64,000 bases of DNA from positions 24,470 through 88,469 of the forward strand of contig NZ_JASIRT010000019.1 in NCBI RefSeq assembly GCF_030063475.1, read 5' to 3'. Each line of letters opens with the position of its first letter. The first letter of the stretch is position 1. Origin of the DNA: Roseomonas sp. E05 (GTDB lineage: Bacteria; Pseudomonadota; Alphaproteobacteria; Acetobacterales; Acetobacteraceae). The notes under the pieces are model-generated. The model made no database searches. It had not been told where the DNA came from and was given only the letters and a program-made list of their open reading frames with translations. The position numbers and the translations under genes are program-made. Positions 52,945 through 63,446 of this stretch are shown in pieces.

Positions 52945-53220
52945 ATGATCCGACCTGTCCGTCTCGTCCTTCCGCTGGTGGCCTCCCTGGCGCTGGCCGG
53001 CTGCGCCGGCATGAACCCGCAGACCCGTGATGTCGTCGGCGGCTCCGCCGGCGGCGCCGCCCTGGGCGGCATCATCGGCTCCTTCACCGGTGATGCCGGG
53101 CTGGGTGCGCTGCTTGGCGCCGGCGCCGGCGCCGCCGGCGGCTACATCTATAACCAGTCGCAGGAGCCGCAGCGCAGCTATGGCCGCCCGGCGCCGTATC
53201 GCGGCCGGAGTCGATACTGA
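52945..53220 (+). CDS. Glycine-zipper lipoprotein (OsmB-like)
   Basis: 91 aa. Lipoprotein signal with lipobox LALAGC, then a glycine-zipper segment (GGSAGGAALGGIIGSFTGDA, GALLGAGAGAAGGYIYN) and a short Tyr/Arg/Pro tail. Resembles OsmB/YMGG-type outer-membrane lipoproteins linked to envelope stress; exact role unknown. ATG 52945 with AAGGAA upstream, 16 bases after the previous gene. Confidence 0.8.
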   Translation: MIRPVRLVLPLVASLALAGCAGMNPQTRDVVGGSAGGAALGGIIGSFTGDAGLGALLGAGAGAAGGYIYNQSQEPQRSYGRPAPYRGRSRY

Positions 53221-53247
53221 GAAGGAGTCGCTGCTGAGAACCGGAAC

Positions 53248-53267
53248 GGGGGCGGCGCGCCGCCCCC
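53248..53267. terminator. Palindrome between convergent genes
   Basis: A 20-base perfect palindrome of G and C only (GGGGGCGGCG and its complement) 27 bases after the lipoprotein stop and 19 bases from the end of the convergent oxidoreductase gene. A likely bidirectional terminator hairpin without T tract. Confidence 0.5.
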
Positions 53268-53286
53268 GGCTCCCGGCGGCCGGGCC

Positions 53287-54243
53287 TCAGCCCAGCGCCG
53301 CCGCCAGCGAGGCGGCCACCGCCGCCTCCACCCGCAGGGCGGCGTCCAGTGCGGCGCGACCGGCGCGGCCATCCACCACGACCGGCGCGCCATCCAGGCA
53401 GGCGGCGACAAAGGCCGCCTGCTCCGCCTCCAGGTTGTCGTGGTCCTGCCAGGAGAGCAGCTCGATGCCATGGCCGGGCACCTGGTCCAGCGGCGCCCCC
53501 TGGCCCTTGCGCACCAGCTTCAGCTCGCGCGCCAGGAAATCGAGGCTGGCATAGCCCTCGGCGCCGAAGACGCGCAGCCGGCGCTCCATCTTCAGGCTGG
53601 CGCGGCTGGCGGTGATGGTCGCCTGGGTGCCGTTGGCGAAGCGCAGCCGGGCATTGGCGATGTCGGTCCGCTGCGAGGCCACGGCGGCGCCGACCGCCTC
53701 CACCGCCACCAGCTCCGACCCGGCCAACGCGAGCACCAGGTCGAGGTCGTGGATCATCAGGTCCAGCACCACCGAGACGTCCAGGCTGCGCGGGCGGAAG
53801 GGGGCGATGCGCACCGCCTCCATGTAGAGCGCGCGGCCGACCCCGGTGCTGCCCGAGAGCGTCGCCATGCCGGCGGAGAATCGCTCGACATGCCCGACCT
53901 GCAGCACCCGCCCGGCCGCCCCCGCCTGCGCCACCAGCGCATCCGCCTGTTCCAGCGTGGCGGCGATGGGCTTCTCGACAAAGACGTGGCAGCCGGCGGC
54001 CAGCGCGGCCGAGGCCAGCTCATGGTGGAAGGCGGTGGGCGCGGCGACGATCACCGCATCCGCCGCCGCCAGCAGCGCCGGGGCCTCCCAGACCTGACAG
54101 CCCGCCTCGGCCGCCACCGTCTCGGCTCGCGCGGGGTCGGCATCGGCCAGGCCGAGGAACTCCACCCGCGGCGCCTTCGCCGCCTTCAGCGCGTGGAAGC
54201 GCCCGAAATGACCCGCGCCCAGAACACCCAGCTTCAGCCGCAT
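53287..54243 (-). CDS. Gfo/Idh/MocA-family oxidoreductase
   Basis: 318 aa NAD(P)-dependent dehydrogenase. Rossmann motif KLGVLGAGHFGRFHALKAA at the start, VIVAAPTAFHHELASAAL, the catalytic-Lys motif HVFVEKPIAATLEQADAL, and VVLDLMIHDLDLVLAL in the second domain. The family acts on sugars, inositols or UDP-sugars; the substrate cannot be told. The ATG at 54243 gives the right N-terminus; the frame is open 31 codons upstream. Divergent from secD. Confidence 0.88.
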   Translation of the reverse strand: MRLKLGVLGAGHFGRFHALKAAKAPRVEFLGLADADPARAETVAAEAGCQVWEAPALLAAADAVIVAAPTAFHHELASAALAAGCHVFVEKPIAATLEQADALVAQAGAAGRVLQVGHVERFSAGMATLSGSTGVGRALYMEAVRIAPFRPRSLDVSVVLDLMIHDLDLVLALAGSELVAVEAVGAAVASQRTDIANARLRFANGTQATITASRASLKMERRLRVFGAEGYASLDFLARELKLVRKGQGAPLDQVPGHGIELLSWQDHDNLEAEQAAFVAACLDGAPVVVDGRAGRAALDAALRVEAAVAASLAAALG

Positions 54244-54371
54244 CGCTGCCTGCCCCCTCGTTTCTGCCGGTGGGGCGTGTAGCAGAGAGTTGTTGCCCGC
54301 GCATGGTGGGTTGCATCGGCGGCGGCGGGGCAGCATTTTCCGCGCCTCAAGCTCGGGGGGCCTGCTCGGCC

Positions 54372-55958
54372 ATGCTGTATTTCGCGCGGTGGAAGGTTGC
54401 CGCGATCCTTGGCGTCATCCTGGTGGGGGTGCTGCTCTCCCTGCCCAACCTGTTCCCGCGCTCGGCCATCCCGTCCTGGCTGCCGGCCCGGCAGGTCTCG
54501 CTCGGCCTCGACCTGCGCGGCGGTTCCTACCTGCTGCTGGAGGTGGACCTGGACGCGGTGGTGAAGGAGCGGCTGGAAGGCCTGGCCGACGCCGCCCGCA
54601 CCAAGCTGCGGCAGGCCAATATCGGCTACCTCAACCTGCAGGCCGACCCGGCGAACAACCGGCTGAGCCTGCGCGTGCGCGACCAGGGCCAGACCGAGGC
54701 GGCGATGGCCGCCCTGCGCGAGCTGGCCAACCCGGTGGCGATCGGCGGCGGCGCGACGGCGCCCGATCTCGACCTCGCCGCCGCGCCGGACGGCACCATC
54801 AGCGTGACGCTGAGCGAGGCGGCGCTGCGTGCGCGCGCCGGCAGCGCGGTGGAACAGTCACTGGAGATCGTCCGCCGCCGCATCGACGAGACCGGCGTCT
54901 CCGAGGCGCTGATCGCGCGGCAGGGGCAGAGCCGCATCCTGGTGCAGCTTCCCGGCGTGGAGGACCCGAACCGGATCAAGGAGCTGCTGGGCCGCACCGC
55001 CCGCATGACCTTCCGCCTGCTGGACGAGAACGCCAACCTGCAGGCCAGCCTGCCGCCGCCAGGCGTCGAGTTCCTGCAGGGCGAGACGGCCGAGGTCCGT
55101 TACCCGGTCCGCCGCCGCATCGAGGTGGATGGTGCCAACCTCTCCGATGCCCGCGCCGCGCGCGACAGCCAGACCGCCGAGTGGGTGGTGAACTTCACTT
55201 TCGACTCCATCGGCACCCGCCGCTTCGCCGATGTCACGCGGCAGAATGTCGGCCAGCGCTTCGCCGTGGTGCTGGACAACAAGGTGATCACCGCCCCCGT
55301 CATCCGCGAGCCGATCACCGGCGGCCAGGGGCAGATCAGCGGCAGCTTCACCGCCGCCTCGGCCAACGACCTCGCGGTGCTGCTGCGCGCCGGCGCCCTG
55401 CCCGCGCCGCTCACCGTGGTCGAGGAGCGCACCGTCGGGCCCGAGCTGGGAGCGGATGCGATCCGCGCCGGCCTGCTCAGCCTCGCCGCCGGCGCGGCCT
55501 TCGTGTTTCTCTACATGGGGCTCGCCTACGGGCTGTTCGGCTGGTTCGCCAACCTGGCGCTGCTGGTCAACCTGCTGCTGATGCTGGCCGCGCTCTCGGT
55601 GCTGGAAGCCACGCTGACGCTGCCGGGCATCGCCGGCATCGTGCTGACCCTGGGCACCGCGCTCGACGCCAACATCCTGATCAACGAGCGCATCCGCGAG
55701 GAGACCAAGCTCGGCCGGCCGCCGATCAGCGCGCTGGAGGCGGGCTTCACCAAGGCCTCCGGCACGATCATGGACAGCAACCTGACCAACCTCATCGCCA
55801 TGGCCTGCCTCTACGCCTTCGGCTCCGGCCCGGTGCGCGGCTTCGCGGTCACCGTGGCGATCGGCACGGTCGTGCAGATGTGGACGGCGACCACCCTGGT
55901 CCGCCTCTTCGTCTCCTGGTGGTACCGCGCCCGCCGCCCCAAGACCCTGCCGGTCTGA
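54372..55958 (+). CDS. secD: Protein translocase subunit SecD
   Basis: 528 aa. Works with SecF and SecYEG to pull proteins across the membrane with proton motive force. First helix (about 7-25), D1 motifs VSLGLDLRGGSYLLLEVD, the periplasmic P1 domain with IVRRRIDETGVSEALIARQG and RTARMTFRLLDEN, then five membrane helices with GIVLTLGTALDANILINERI. No YajC gene in view. The ATG at 54372 is the correct family start. secF begins 14 bases later. Confidence 0.96.
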   Translation: MLYFARWKVAAILGVILVGVLLSLPNLFPRSAIPSWLPARQVSLGLDLRGGSYLLLEVDLDAVVKERLEGLADAARTKLRQANIGYLNLQADPANNRLSLRVRDQGQTEAAMAALRELANPVAIGGGATAPDLDLAAAPDGTISVTLSEAALRARAGSAVEQSLEIVRRRIDETGVSEALIARQGQSRILVQLPGVEDPNRIKELLGRTARMTFRLLDENANLQASLPPPGVEFLQGETAEVRYPVRRRIEVDGANLSDARAARDSQTAEWVVNFTFDSIGTRRFADVTRQNVGQRFAVVLDNKVITAPVIREPITGGQGQISGSFTAASANDLAVLLRAGALPAPLTVVEERTVGPELGADAIRAGLLSLAAGAAFVFLYMGLAYGLFGWFANLALLVNLLLMLAALSVLEATLTLPGIAGIVLTLGTALDANILINERIREETKLGRPPISALEAGFTKASGTIMDSNLTNLIAMACLYAFGSGPVRGFAVTVAIGTVVQMWTATTLVRLFVSWWYRARRPKTLPV

Positions 55959-55972
55959 TCGGGAAACGCACG

Positions 55973-56941
55973 ATGATGTTCCTCACGCGCCCCCTGTTCC
56001 GGCTGGTGCCGGACAACACCAACATCCCGTTCATGCGCGGCCGCATCCTGGGCGTGGCCTTCTCGGCCGTGATCTCGGTGCTCTCGGTCGTGCTGGCCTT
56101 CTATCCCGGGCTGGAGAAGGGCATCGACTTCCGCGGCGGCATCCTGATGGAGGTGCGCACCCCCGGCCCGGCCGACCTCGGCAGCCTGCGCGGCGCGGTC
56201 AGCGCGCTCGACCTCGGCGAGGTTGGCGTCCAGCAGTTCGGCGATGCCTCCACCGTGCTGCTGCGCCTGCCCGTGCAGGGCGAGGAGGGCGCCACCCAGA
56301 CCGCCGTCAACAAGGTGCGGGCCACGCTGGAACAGGTGGCGCCCGGCGCCCGCCTGCTGCGCACCGAGGCGGTGGGCAACCGCGTCAGCGACGAGCTGTT
56401 CACCGGCAGCCTGATCGCCCTCGGCATTTCGATGCTGGCGATGATGGCCTATATCTGGTTCCGCTTCGAATGGCAGTTCGCCTTCGGCGCCATCATCACG
56501 CTGATCCTGGAGACGACCAAGGTCGTCGGTTTCCTGGCGGTGACGCGCATCGAGTTCAGCCTGACCACCGTGGCGGCGGTGCTGACCATCATCGGCTTCT
56601 CGGTCAACGACAAGGTCGTGGTCTATGACCGGATGCGCGAGAACCTGCGCAAGTACAAGACCATGCCGCTGCGGCAGCTGATCGACAAGTCGATCAACGA
56701 GACGCTGAACCGCACCATCGGCACCTCCATGACGCTGCTGCTCTCGGCACTGCCGCTGGCCATCTTCGGGGGCGACGCACTCTCCGGCTTCGCCTGGACC
56801 ATGATTTTCGGTATCGTCGCCTCCACTTGGTCCTCCATCTTCATGGCGGCGCCGCTGCTGCTGTTCCTGGGTGAAAATCGGCTGCGCCGCGGCACCGAGC
56901 CCGTGGCCACGCCGCCGCAGCCCGCCCGTCCGGGCCGCTGA
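55973..56941 (+). CDS. secF: Protein translocase subunit SecF
   Basis: 322 aa. Starts ATGATG, so the second ATG (55976) is equally possible. D1 motif YPGLEKGIDFRGGILMEVRT, D4/D5 region IEFSLTTVAAVLTIIGFSVN followed by DKVVVYDRMRENL, and GTSMTLLLSALPLAIFGG. Six predicted membrane helices. An open frame running across from 54290 is an artefact of secD. A hairpin lies 26 bases after the stop. Confidence 0.96.
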   Translation: MMFLTRPLFRLVPDNTNIPFMRGRILGVAFSAVISVLSVVLAFYPGLEKGIDFRGGILMEVRTPGPADLGSLRGAVSALDLGEVGVQQFGDASTVLLRLPVQGEEGATQTAVNKVRATLEQVAPGARLLRTEAVGNRVSDELFTGSLIALGISMLAMMAYIWFRFEWQFAFGAIITLILETTKVVGFLAVTRIEFSLTTVAAVLTIIGFSVNDKVVVYDRMRENLRKYKTMPLRQLIDKSINETLNRTIGTSMTLLLSALPLAIFGGDALSGFAWTMIFGIVASTWSSIFMAAPLLLFLGENRLRRGTEPVATPPQPARPGR

Positions 56942-56967
56942 GCGGTTCTTGCTTTTCCGCACTCTCT

Positions 56968-56993
56968 CCCGGCCGCTGGCAGTGGCGGCCGGG
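56968..56993 (+). terminator. Hairpin after secF
   Basis: Perfect nine-base stem CCCGGCCGC / GCGGCCGGG with an eight-base loop, 26 bases after the secF stop. No T run. The rest of this 231-base gap is A/T-rich (57040-57120) and probably holds the promoter of the EAL gene. Confidence 0.5.
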
Positions 56994-57172
56994 CCGAGAT
57001 GGCAAGCCCTCTCGGCTAATTGATCGAACGAATACAGCATTCGGCGGAAAACCATTAAACCAGGGGTTGTGGTGAACGCAAGTTTGGTCTCAAAACTGAT
57101 ATTTTTTCTTTACAAAGATCTGATGGGCTGCCTAGACACTGCACCGCGACTTCCCTGCGAGAGGGGAGATGA

Positions 57173-58345
57173 ATGGCTTTGCAGTTCCGACCCATCCCGT
57201 CCGATCCCGGCGCATCGTTGCTGGTGCTGGCGCATGATCCCGCGATCATCGAGGCCGCACGCGTTGCCGCCACCCGGCTACCCGGCGGCCCGCCGCATCT
57301 GGTCGATTCCGGCCGGGAAGCGCTGCGCCACCTGTTCAGCATGGGGGAGACGGCGCGGCAGCTGGTCTGCGAGCCCTCCGCCGCGGGGGAGAGCTGGCCC
57401 GCCCTGCGGGCCACGGCCGCCGACCCCTTCGCAGCGGCGGGAGTCGTGGTGGTGGGCGAAGGCGACGATGCCTTTCCCGGCCTCGCCGACGATTCCTCGC
57501 TCCCCGAGGCGCTGACCGCCGCGCTGCGGGAAGTGGCCGGCCTGCGCGAGCGCAGCCCCGATGCGGGCCCAGAGGATCTGGCGATCGGGCTGGCGCGCGG
57601 CGAGATCACCGTCCGCTACCAGCCGGTGGTCCGCATCGCTGACCGGCGGCCGGTGCTGCTGGAAGGCCTGGCGCGCTGGCACCGGCGGAACGACCCGCCG
57701 GTCGGCCCCGACCATTTCGTGCCGCTCGCCGAGCGAAGCGGGCAGGCTCAGGCCCTCGCCATGGCGGTGTCGGCGGCGGCCTTCGCCGAGCTGTCGGCGG
57801 CGCCCGCCCGCATCGGTGCGGCATTGAGCCTCAACCTGCCTCTGGCCGTACTGCTGGAGCGGGACGTGCTGGGCTGGATGCGCCGCCTGATGCGCCACGC
57901 CGGCTTCCCGCTCAGCGCGCTGACGCTGGAGCTGACCGAGACCACTCCGGTGCGCGACCGTCCTGCCCTGCGGCGCGCCCTGTGGCGGCTGCAGCGGGCC
58001 GGCGTGCCGGTGCTGATCGACGACATGGGGCTGGAGGAGGATCGCGCCGCGCTGCTGGAGCTGCCCTTCGCCGGCATCAAGCTGGACCGGCATCTGGTGG
58101 CGGCCATGCCGTGGCAGCGGCGCGCCCGCGCCGAGGTCGAGCGGCTGACCGCGCGCGCCCATGCGCGGCGGATGAGCGTGACCGCCGAGGGCATTTCCGA
58201 CGCGCAGCTCTGGCGCGCCGTGGCCGCCGCCGGAGTGGACAACGCCCAGGGCTACGCTGTCAGTCGCCCGCTGCCCGCCGCCGCCCTGCCCGCCTGGGGC
58301 ATGGCCTGGCGCGGCGGGCTGCACCGCCAGCGCTACCCCGGATAG
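57173..58345 (+). CDS. EAL-domain protein with a divergent catalytic loop
   Basis: 390 aa. Residues 1-115 look like a degenerate receiver (SLLVLAHDPAIIEAARVAAT) lacking a clear phospho-Asp. The EAL domain (about 130-380) keeps several catalytic positions: Glu in LLEGLARW, Asn in LSLNLPL, Glu in LTLELTET, Asp-Asp in VLIDDMG, Lys in GIKLDRHL, Glu in TAEGISD and Gln in NAQGYAVSRPLP. But loop 6 (DDFGTGYSS) reads DDMGLEEDR, which often goes with loss of c-di-GMP hydrolysis, so it may be a c-di-GMP binder. ATG with GAGGGGAG upstream. Tail-to-tail overlap of 13 bases with the next gene. Confidence 0.85.
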   Translation: MALQFRPIPSDPGASLLVLAHDPAIIEAARVAATRLPGGPPHLVDSGREALRHLFSMGETARQLVCEPSAAGESWPALRATAADPFAAAGVVVVGEGDDAFPGLADDSSLPEALTAALREVAGLRERSPDAGPEDLAIGLARGEITVRYQPVVRIADRRPVLLEGLARWHRRNDPPVGPDHFVPLAERSGQAQALAMAVSAAAFAELSAAPARIGAALSLNLPLAVLLERDVLGWMRRLMRHAGFPLSALTLELTETTPVRDRPALRRALWRLQRAGVPVLIDDMGLEEDRAALLELPFAGIKLDRHLVAAMPWQRRARAEVERLTARAHARRMSVTAEGISDAQLWRAVAAAGVDNAQGYAVSRPLPAAALPAWGMAWRGGLHRQRYPG

Positions 58346-59502
58346 GCCTCCCGGTAGAGCGCGACGATCTCCGCCGCATCGGGCACGCGCGGGTTGTTGG
58401 CCGGGCTGCCGGAGGCCAGCGCCTGTGCCGCCATGGTGTCCAGCGCCGCCTCCCACTCCGCCTGCCTGACGCCGAACTGGCGCGGGCTGGGCACGCCCAG
58501 CTCGGCATTCAGTGCCCGCAGCTCGGCCAGCAGCCGGTCGGCCGCCACCGCATCGGGCGTAGCAGCCTCGGCGAGGCCCATGATGCGCGCCGCCTCGGCA
58601 TAGCGGGCACGCCCGGTCTCCAGGCCGAAGGCGGCCACCACCGGCAGCAGCATGGCGTTGGACAGCCCGTGCGGGACGTGGAAATGCGCCCCGATCGGCC
58701 GGCTCATGCCGTGCACCAGCGCCACCGAGCTGTTGGAGAAGGCCAGCCCCGCCAGGGTGGCGCCCTGCATCATGCCGGCCCGCGCCTCGGCGCTGCGGGG
58801 CTCGGCGAAGGCGGTGCGCAGGTTGCGCGCGATCAGCGGCATGGCGGCGCGCGCATAGATGTCCGACAGCGGCGAGGCCCGGCGCGAGACGAAGGCCTCC
58901 AGCGCATGGGTCAGGCTGTCGATGCCGGTATCGGCGGTGATGCGCGGCGGCACGCTGAAGGTCAGCTCGTAGTCCACCACCGCCGCCAGCGGCAGCGCGC
59001 CGAGGCCGGCGATCAGCATCTTCTCGTCATTGGCCGTGTCGGTGATGACGGTGAAGCGGGTGGCTTCGCTGCCGGTGCCGCCGGTCGTGGGGATGCAGAT
59101 CACCGGCAGGGCGGCGCGGTCGGCGCTGGCGGGCACCTTGAAGTCGCGCATCGCCTGGCCCGGCCCGGCGGCGGCGAGAATCGCCATGGCCTTGGCGGTG
59201 TCCATCGGGCTGCCGCCGCCGAAGCCGATCAGGCAGTCGAAATGCTCCTGGTGAAGCCGGGCGACGCCAGCGGCGACCACGGTGTCCGTCGGGTCCGCCA
59301 CCGTATCGGAGAAGGTCTTGGCGGCGATCCCGGCCTCGGCGAGCGGCGCCAGCACGCGGTCGATCATGCCGGAGGAGACGATCCAGGGGTCGGTGACGAC
59401 GAGCGGATGGGCGAGGCCGAGCTCGCGCAGCAGGGCCGGGAGCTGCTGCACCGCACCGCCGCCGATCAGCAGCTTGCGGGGCGCGACAAGGGACAGGGTC
59501 AT
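58333..59502 (-). CDS. Iron-containing alcohol dehydrogenase
   Basis: 389 aa, group III (Fe-ADH) family. Cofactor site CLIGFGGGSPMDTAKAMAIL and PTTGGTGSEATRFTVI; metal-binding residues in VVDYELT, ALVHGMSRPIGAHFHVPHGL (two histidines); GIDSLTHALEAFVSRRASPL. Substrate not predictable; family members act on short alcohols, glycerol, lactaldehyde or 4-hydroxybutyrate. ATG at 59502; the open frame continuing upstream to 60915 is a shadow of the permease. Divergent from an LctP-like permease, possibly its transporter partner. Confidence 0.92.
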   Translation of the reverse strand: MTLSLVAPRKLLIGGGAVQQLPALLRELGLAHPLVVTDPWIVSSGMIDRVLAPLAEAGIAAKTFSDTVADPTDTVVAAGVARLHQEHFDCLIGFGGGSPMDTAKAMAILAAAGPGQAMRDFKVPASADRAALPVICIPTTGGTGSEATRFTVITDTANDEKMLIAGLGALPLAAVVDYELTFSVPPRITADTGIDSLTHALEAFVSRRASPLSDIYARAAMPLIARNLRTAFAEPRSAEARAGMMQGATLAGLAFSNSSVALVHGMSRPIGAHFHVPHGLSNAMLLPVVAAFGLETGRARYAEAARIMGLAEAATPDAVAADRLLAELRALNAELGVPSPRQFGVRQAEWEAALDTMAAQALASGSPANNPRVPDAAEIVALYREAYPG

Positions 59503-59670
59503 GCTTCGTCTCCTCCAGGGGGCTGATGGCCCGCCGGTCGTTTCTCGATGGCACGCCGCAGGCTGCACCGTCCCGCCCGGGCGTGGAAGGGAGCGCCGGT
59601 CGGGCAGCCGATCAAAGGACCGCCGCCCCGCCCTGGCGTGAACGCGGCCGCTGGGGGAGGATGTGCGGCC

Positions 59671-61083
59671 ATGCTCCTGTTGCTGCAATCCGCGCCGCTC
59701 CTGCTGCTTCTTGCGCTGCTGATCTCCGGGCGTGCCGGGCCGGTGCCAGCCTGCCTTGCAGCGCTGGCAGCCAGCCTGCCGGCGGTCTGGCTCACCCTGC
59801 CCGCCGGCACGCCGCCGCTGGGCTTCCTGGGCCAGGAGAGCCTGCGCGGGGCTTTCCTCGCCGTGCAGCCGATCAGCGTGCTGGCGGGCGGCCTGCTGTT
59901 CCATGCCGCGGTGGTGCGGCTGGCCCCGGCCGGCCTGCCGGCACGGCCGGCGACGCCCCGCCGTGTCTTTGCCGCCACCCTGCTCGGCGGCAGTTTCGTG
60001 GAGAGCGTGACCGGCTTCGCGGTGGGCGCCGTCTTCGCCCTGGCGCAGCTGCGACGGATGGGGCTTTCCGGCGCGCCGGCGGGGGCGCTGGCGCTGCTCG
60101 CGCTGGTGCTGGTGCCCTGGGGGGGCCTCGGTCCCGGCACCGCCCTGGGCGCGGCCCTGGCCGGCCTGCCGCCGCAGACGGTGGCGCTGGCCACCGCCTG
60201 GCCGCAGGTCGCCTGGCTGCTCTGCCTGGCGCCGGTCGGCTGGCACGTGGCGGCGGCGGCAGGCCTGCCCGTGCCGGGGCGGGAGAAGCTGGCGCAGCTT
60301 GGCCTGATGGCGGCGGTGGCGGCGCTGCTGCTGGCCGCCAACCTGACCCTTCCCTTCGAGGCGGCGGGCATCCTGGCCGCCGGCCTGCCGCTGCTGGCGG
60401 TGCTCTGGCGGCTGGATCCGCCGCATGGTGCGCAGGGCTGGCGGCATGCCTTCCTGGCCCTGGCACCCTGGGCCGGGCTGACCCTGACGCTGCTGCTGGC
60501 GCGCTCCTGGCACGAGGCCCCGGCGCTGCAGCCCTGGCCCGACCTGCCGGGGCTGCCGCTGAACCATGTGGCGGTGGTGCTGTGGAGTGTCTCCGTCCTG
60601 CTGCTGGCCCTCCGGCCGCGCGGAGCGCTCGCCACCGCAGGCATGGCGCTGGCGCGGGCGCGGCGGCCGGTCCTGGCGATGCTGCTCTATGTCCTGCTCG
60701 GGCGCTGGCTGGCGGGCGCGGGCGTGGCCAGCGGGATGGCCACCGCCGCCGCCGCTGCGCTCGGCCCCTTCGCCGCCTATGCCTTGCCGCCGCTCGGCCT
60801 GCTCTCCGGCATCGTGACGGGCAGCAATGTCGGCTCCAACGCGGCGCTGATGCCGGTGCAGGCGACGCTCGGGCAGGCGGCGGGCCTGCCGCTGGCCAGC
60901 GCTGCCGGGCTGCACAATTTTGCCGGCGCGGCGGGCGCGGGGATGAGCTTCGGCGTCACCGCCATGATCGCCGGGCTGCTGGCCGACGGCACCCGCCCGG
61001 CGCAGATCTGGCGGCTGCTGGCCTCCTCGATGCTGGCGGTGCTGCTCTGCGGCTGGGCGGCGGTGGCCTTCCTGCTGGCCTGA
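59671..61083 (+). CDS. L-lactate permease (LctP) family transporter
   Basis: 470 aa, about 12-13 hydrophobic helices. Family marks: FLGQESLRGAFLAVQPISVL, the GGSFVESVTGFAVGAVFAL signature, ALVLVPWGGLGPGTALGA, GLLSGIVTGSNVGSNAALMP and the late LHNFAGAAGAGMSFGVTAMI. LctP proteins import lactate or glycolate with protons. The protein is shorter than E. coli LldP (about 550). ATG 59671, GGGAGG ten bases upstream. Substrate is inferred from family only. Confidence 0.85.
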   Translation: MLLLLQSAPLLLLLALLISGRAGPVPACLAALAASLPAVWLTLPAGTPPLGFLGQESLRGAFLAVQPISVLAGGLLFHAAVVRLAPAGLPARPATPRRVFAATLLGGSFVESVTGFAVGAVFALAQLRRMGLSGAPAGALALLALVLVPWGGLGPGTALGAALAGLPPQTVALATAWPQVAWLLCLAPVGWHVAAAAGLPVPGREKLAQLGLMAAVAALLLAANLTLPFEAAGILAAGLPLLAVLWRLDPPHGAQGWRHAFLALAPWAGLTLTLLLARSWHEAPALQPWPDLPGLPLNHVAVVLWSVSVLLLALRPRGALATAGMALARARRPVLAMLLYVLLGRWLAGAGVASGMATAAAAALGPFAAYALPPLGLLSGIVTGSNVGSNAALMPVQATLGQAAGLPLASAAGLHNFAGAAGAGMSFGVTAMIAGLLADGTRPAQIWRLLASSMLAVLLCGWAAVAFLLA

Positions 61084-61088
61084 CCGCC

Positions 61089-61877
<789 letters not shown>

Positions 61878-62008
61878 GCGGTTTCCTTCCCCTGGTTGCT
61901 TAGGCGGCCATCCTGGCACGAAGCGGCCGGCGGGGCGACGCCGCGCCCTTCATCCGGCGCCCGATCCGTCCTAGTACCGGCGCCAGCGCGTCAAACCGAG
62001 GAAGCTCC

Positions 62009-63442
62009 ATGCAGACCTACGGCCACTGGATCGGCGGGAAGTCCATCACCGCCGAGCGGCACCTGCCGGTTATCAATCCCTCCGACGGCGGCACCATCGC
62101 CCGCATCGCGCGCGGCGGCGTGGCCGAGATCGACGCCGCGGTGCGCGCGGCGCAGGTAGCACTGGATGGCCCCTGGGGCCGGATGAGCGCCACCGAGCGT
62201 GGCCGCCTGCTGAACCGGCTCGCGCTCCTGGTGCAGCGCGATGCCGAGATGCTGGCCCAGGCCGAGAGCCGCGACGTCGGCAAGCCGATCCGCCAGGCGC
62301 GCGCCGACGCCCTGGCCTGCGCCCGCTACTTCGAGTTCTACGGCGGCAGCGCCGACAAGATGCACGGCGACACCATCCCCTATGCCGACGGCATGACGGT
62401 GATGACCATCTGGGAGCCGCATGGCGTCACCGGCCATATCGTGCCCTGGAACTACCCGATGCAGATCGTCGGCCGCTCGGTCGGCGCGGCGCTGGCCATG
62501 GGCAATGCCTGCGTGCTGAAGCCGGCGGAGGACGCCTCGCTCTCCTCGCTGATGCTGGCCGAGCTGGCCGCCGAGGCCGGCTTCCCCGAAGGCGTGTGGA
62601 ACGTCGTCACCGGGCTCGGCGAGGAGGCCGGCGCGGCGCTAACGGCGCATCCCGGCATCGCGCATGTCTCCTTCACCGGCAGCCCGGAAGTGGGCACCCT
62701 GGTGCAGACGGCGGCGGCGAAGCATACCATTCCCGTCACGCTGGAACTGGGCGGCAAGAGCCCACAACTGATCTTCCAGGACGCCGACCTCGATACCGCC
62801 GCCACCACGGTGATGAACGGCATCATCCAGAATGCCGGGCAGACCTGCTCGGCCGGCAGCCGGGTGCTGGTGCAGGCGCCGGTCTTCGACCGCTTCGTGG
62901 CCGACCTTGCCGCCCGCTTCGGCAAGCTGGAAGCCGGGCCGGCCGAGCGCGACCTCGACCTCGGCCCGGTGGTGAATGCCGAGCAGCAGAAGCGGGTGAA
63001 CGGCTTCCTCGACGTCGCCCGCCGGGACGGGCTGCGCTTCGCCGGCGAGGGCCGCATCGCCTCCAACGCGCCGGAGGGCGGCTTCTACGTCAAGCCCACC
63101 CTGCTGGCCGATGTCGCGCCCGACCACCGCCTGGCGCAGGAGGAGGTGTTCGGCCCGGTGCTGACCGCCATCCGCTTCACCGACGAGGCCGAGGCCCTCG
63201 CCATCGCCAACGGCACGCAATACGGGCTGGTGGCCGGCGTCTGGACCGCCGATGTGGGCCGCGCCATGCGCCTCTCGCGCGGCATCAAGGTCGGGCAGGT
63301 CTTCGTCAACAACTACGGCGCCGGCGGCGGCGTCGAGCTGCCCTTCGGCGGCGTGAAGCGCAGCGGCCATGGCCGGGAGAAGGGCTTCGCGGCGCTGGCC
63401 GGCTTCGCCTCGCTCAAGACCATCGCCATCAGGCACGGCTGA
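62009..63442 (+). CDS. Aldehyde dehydrogenase family protein
   Basis: 477 aa NAD(P)-dependent. Oxyanion Asn in [19 protein letters not shown], the [14 protein letters not shown] helix, general base Glu in [14 protein letters not shown], nucleophile Cys280 in [15 protein letters not shown], and [13 protein letters not shown]. Resembles betaine-aldehyde/gamma-aminobutyraldehyde-type enzymes; substrate not certain. ATG with AGGAAG upstream. The 131 bases before it hold nothing that I recognise. Confidence 0.92.
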   Translation: MQTYGHWIGGKSITAERHLPVINPSDGGTIARIARGGVAEIDAAVRAAQVALDGPWGRMSATERGRLLNRLALLVQRDAEMLAQAESRDVGKPIRQARADALACARYFEFYGGSADKMHGDTIPYADGMTVMTIWEPHGVTGHIVPWNYPMQIVGRSVGAALAMGNACVLKPAEDASLSSLMLAELAAEAGFPEGVWNVVTGLGEEAGAALTAHPGIAHVSFTGSPEVGTLVQTAAAKHTIPVTLELGGKSPQLIFQDADLDTAATTVMNGIIQNAGQTCSAGSRVLVQAPVFDRFVADLAARFGKLEAGPAERDLDLGPVVNAEQQKRVNGFLDVARRDGLRFAGEGRIASNAPEGGFYVKPTLLADVAPDHRLAQEEVFGPVLTAIRFTDEAEALAIANGTQYGLVAGVWTADVGRAMRLSRGIKVGQVFVNNYGAGGGVELPFGGVKRSGHGREKGFAALAGFASLKTIAIRHG

Positions 63443-63446
63443 GGCC

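Noticed and set aside
54290..55970. An open frame continuous with secF running through secD
   Set aside because: secD is coded in another frame with clear domains; secF begins at 55973 with its own start and family N-terminus.
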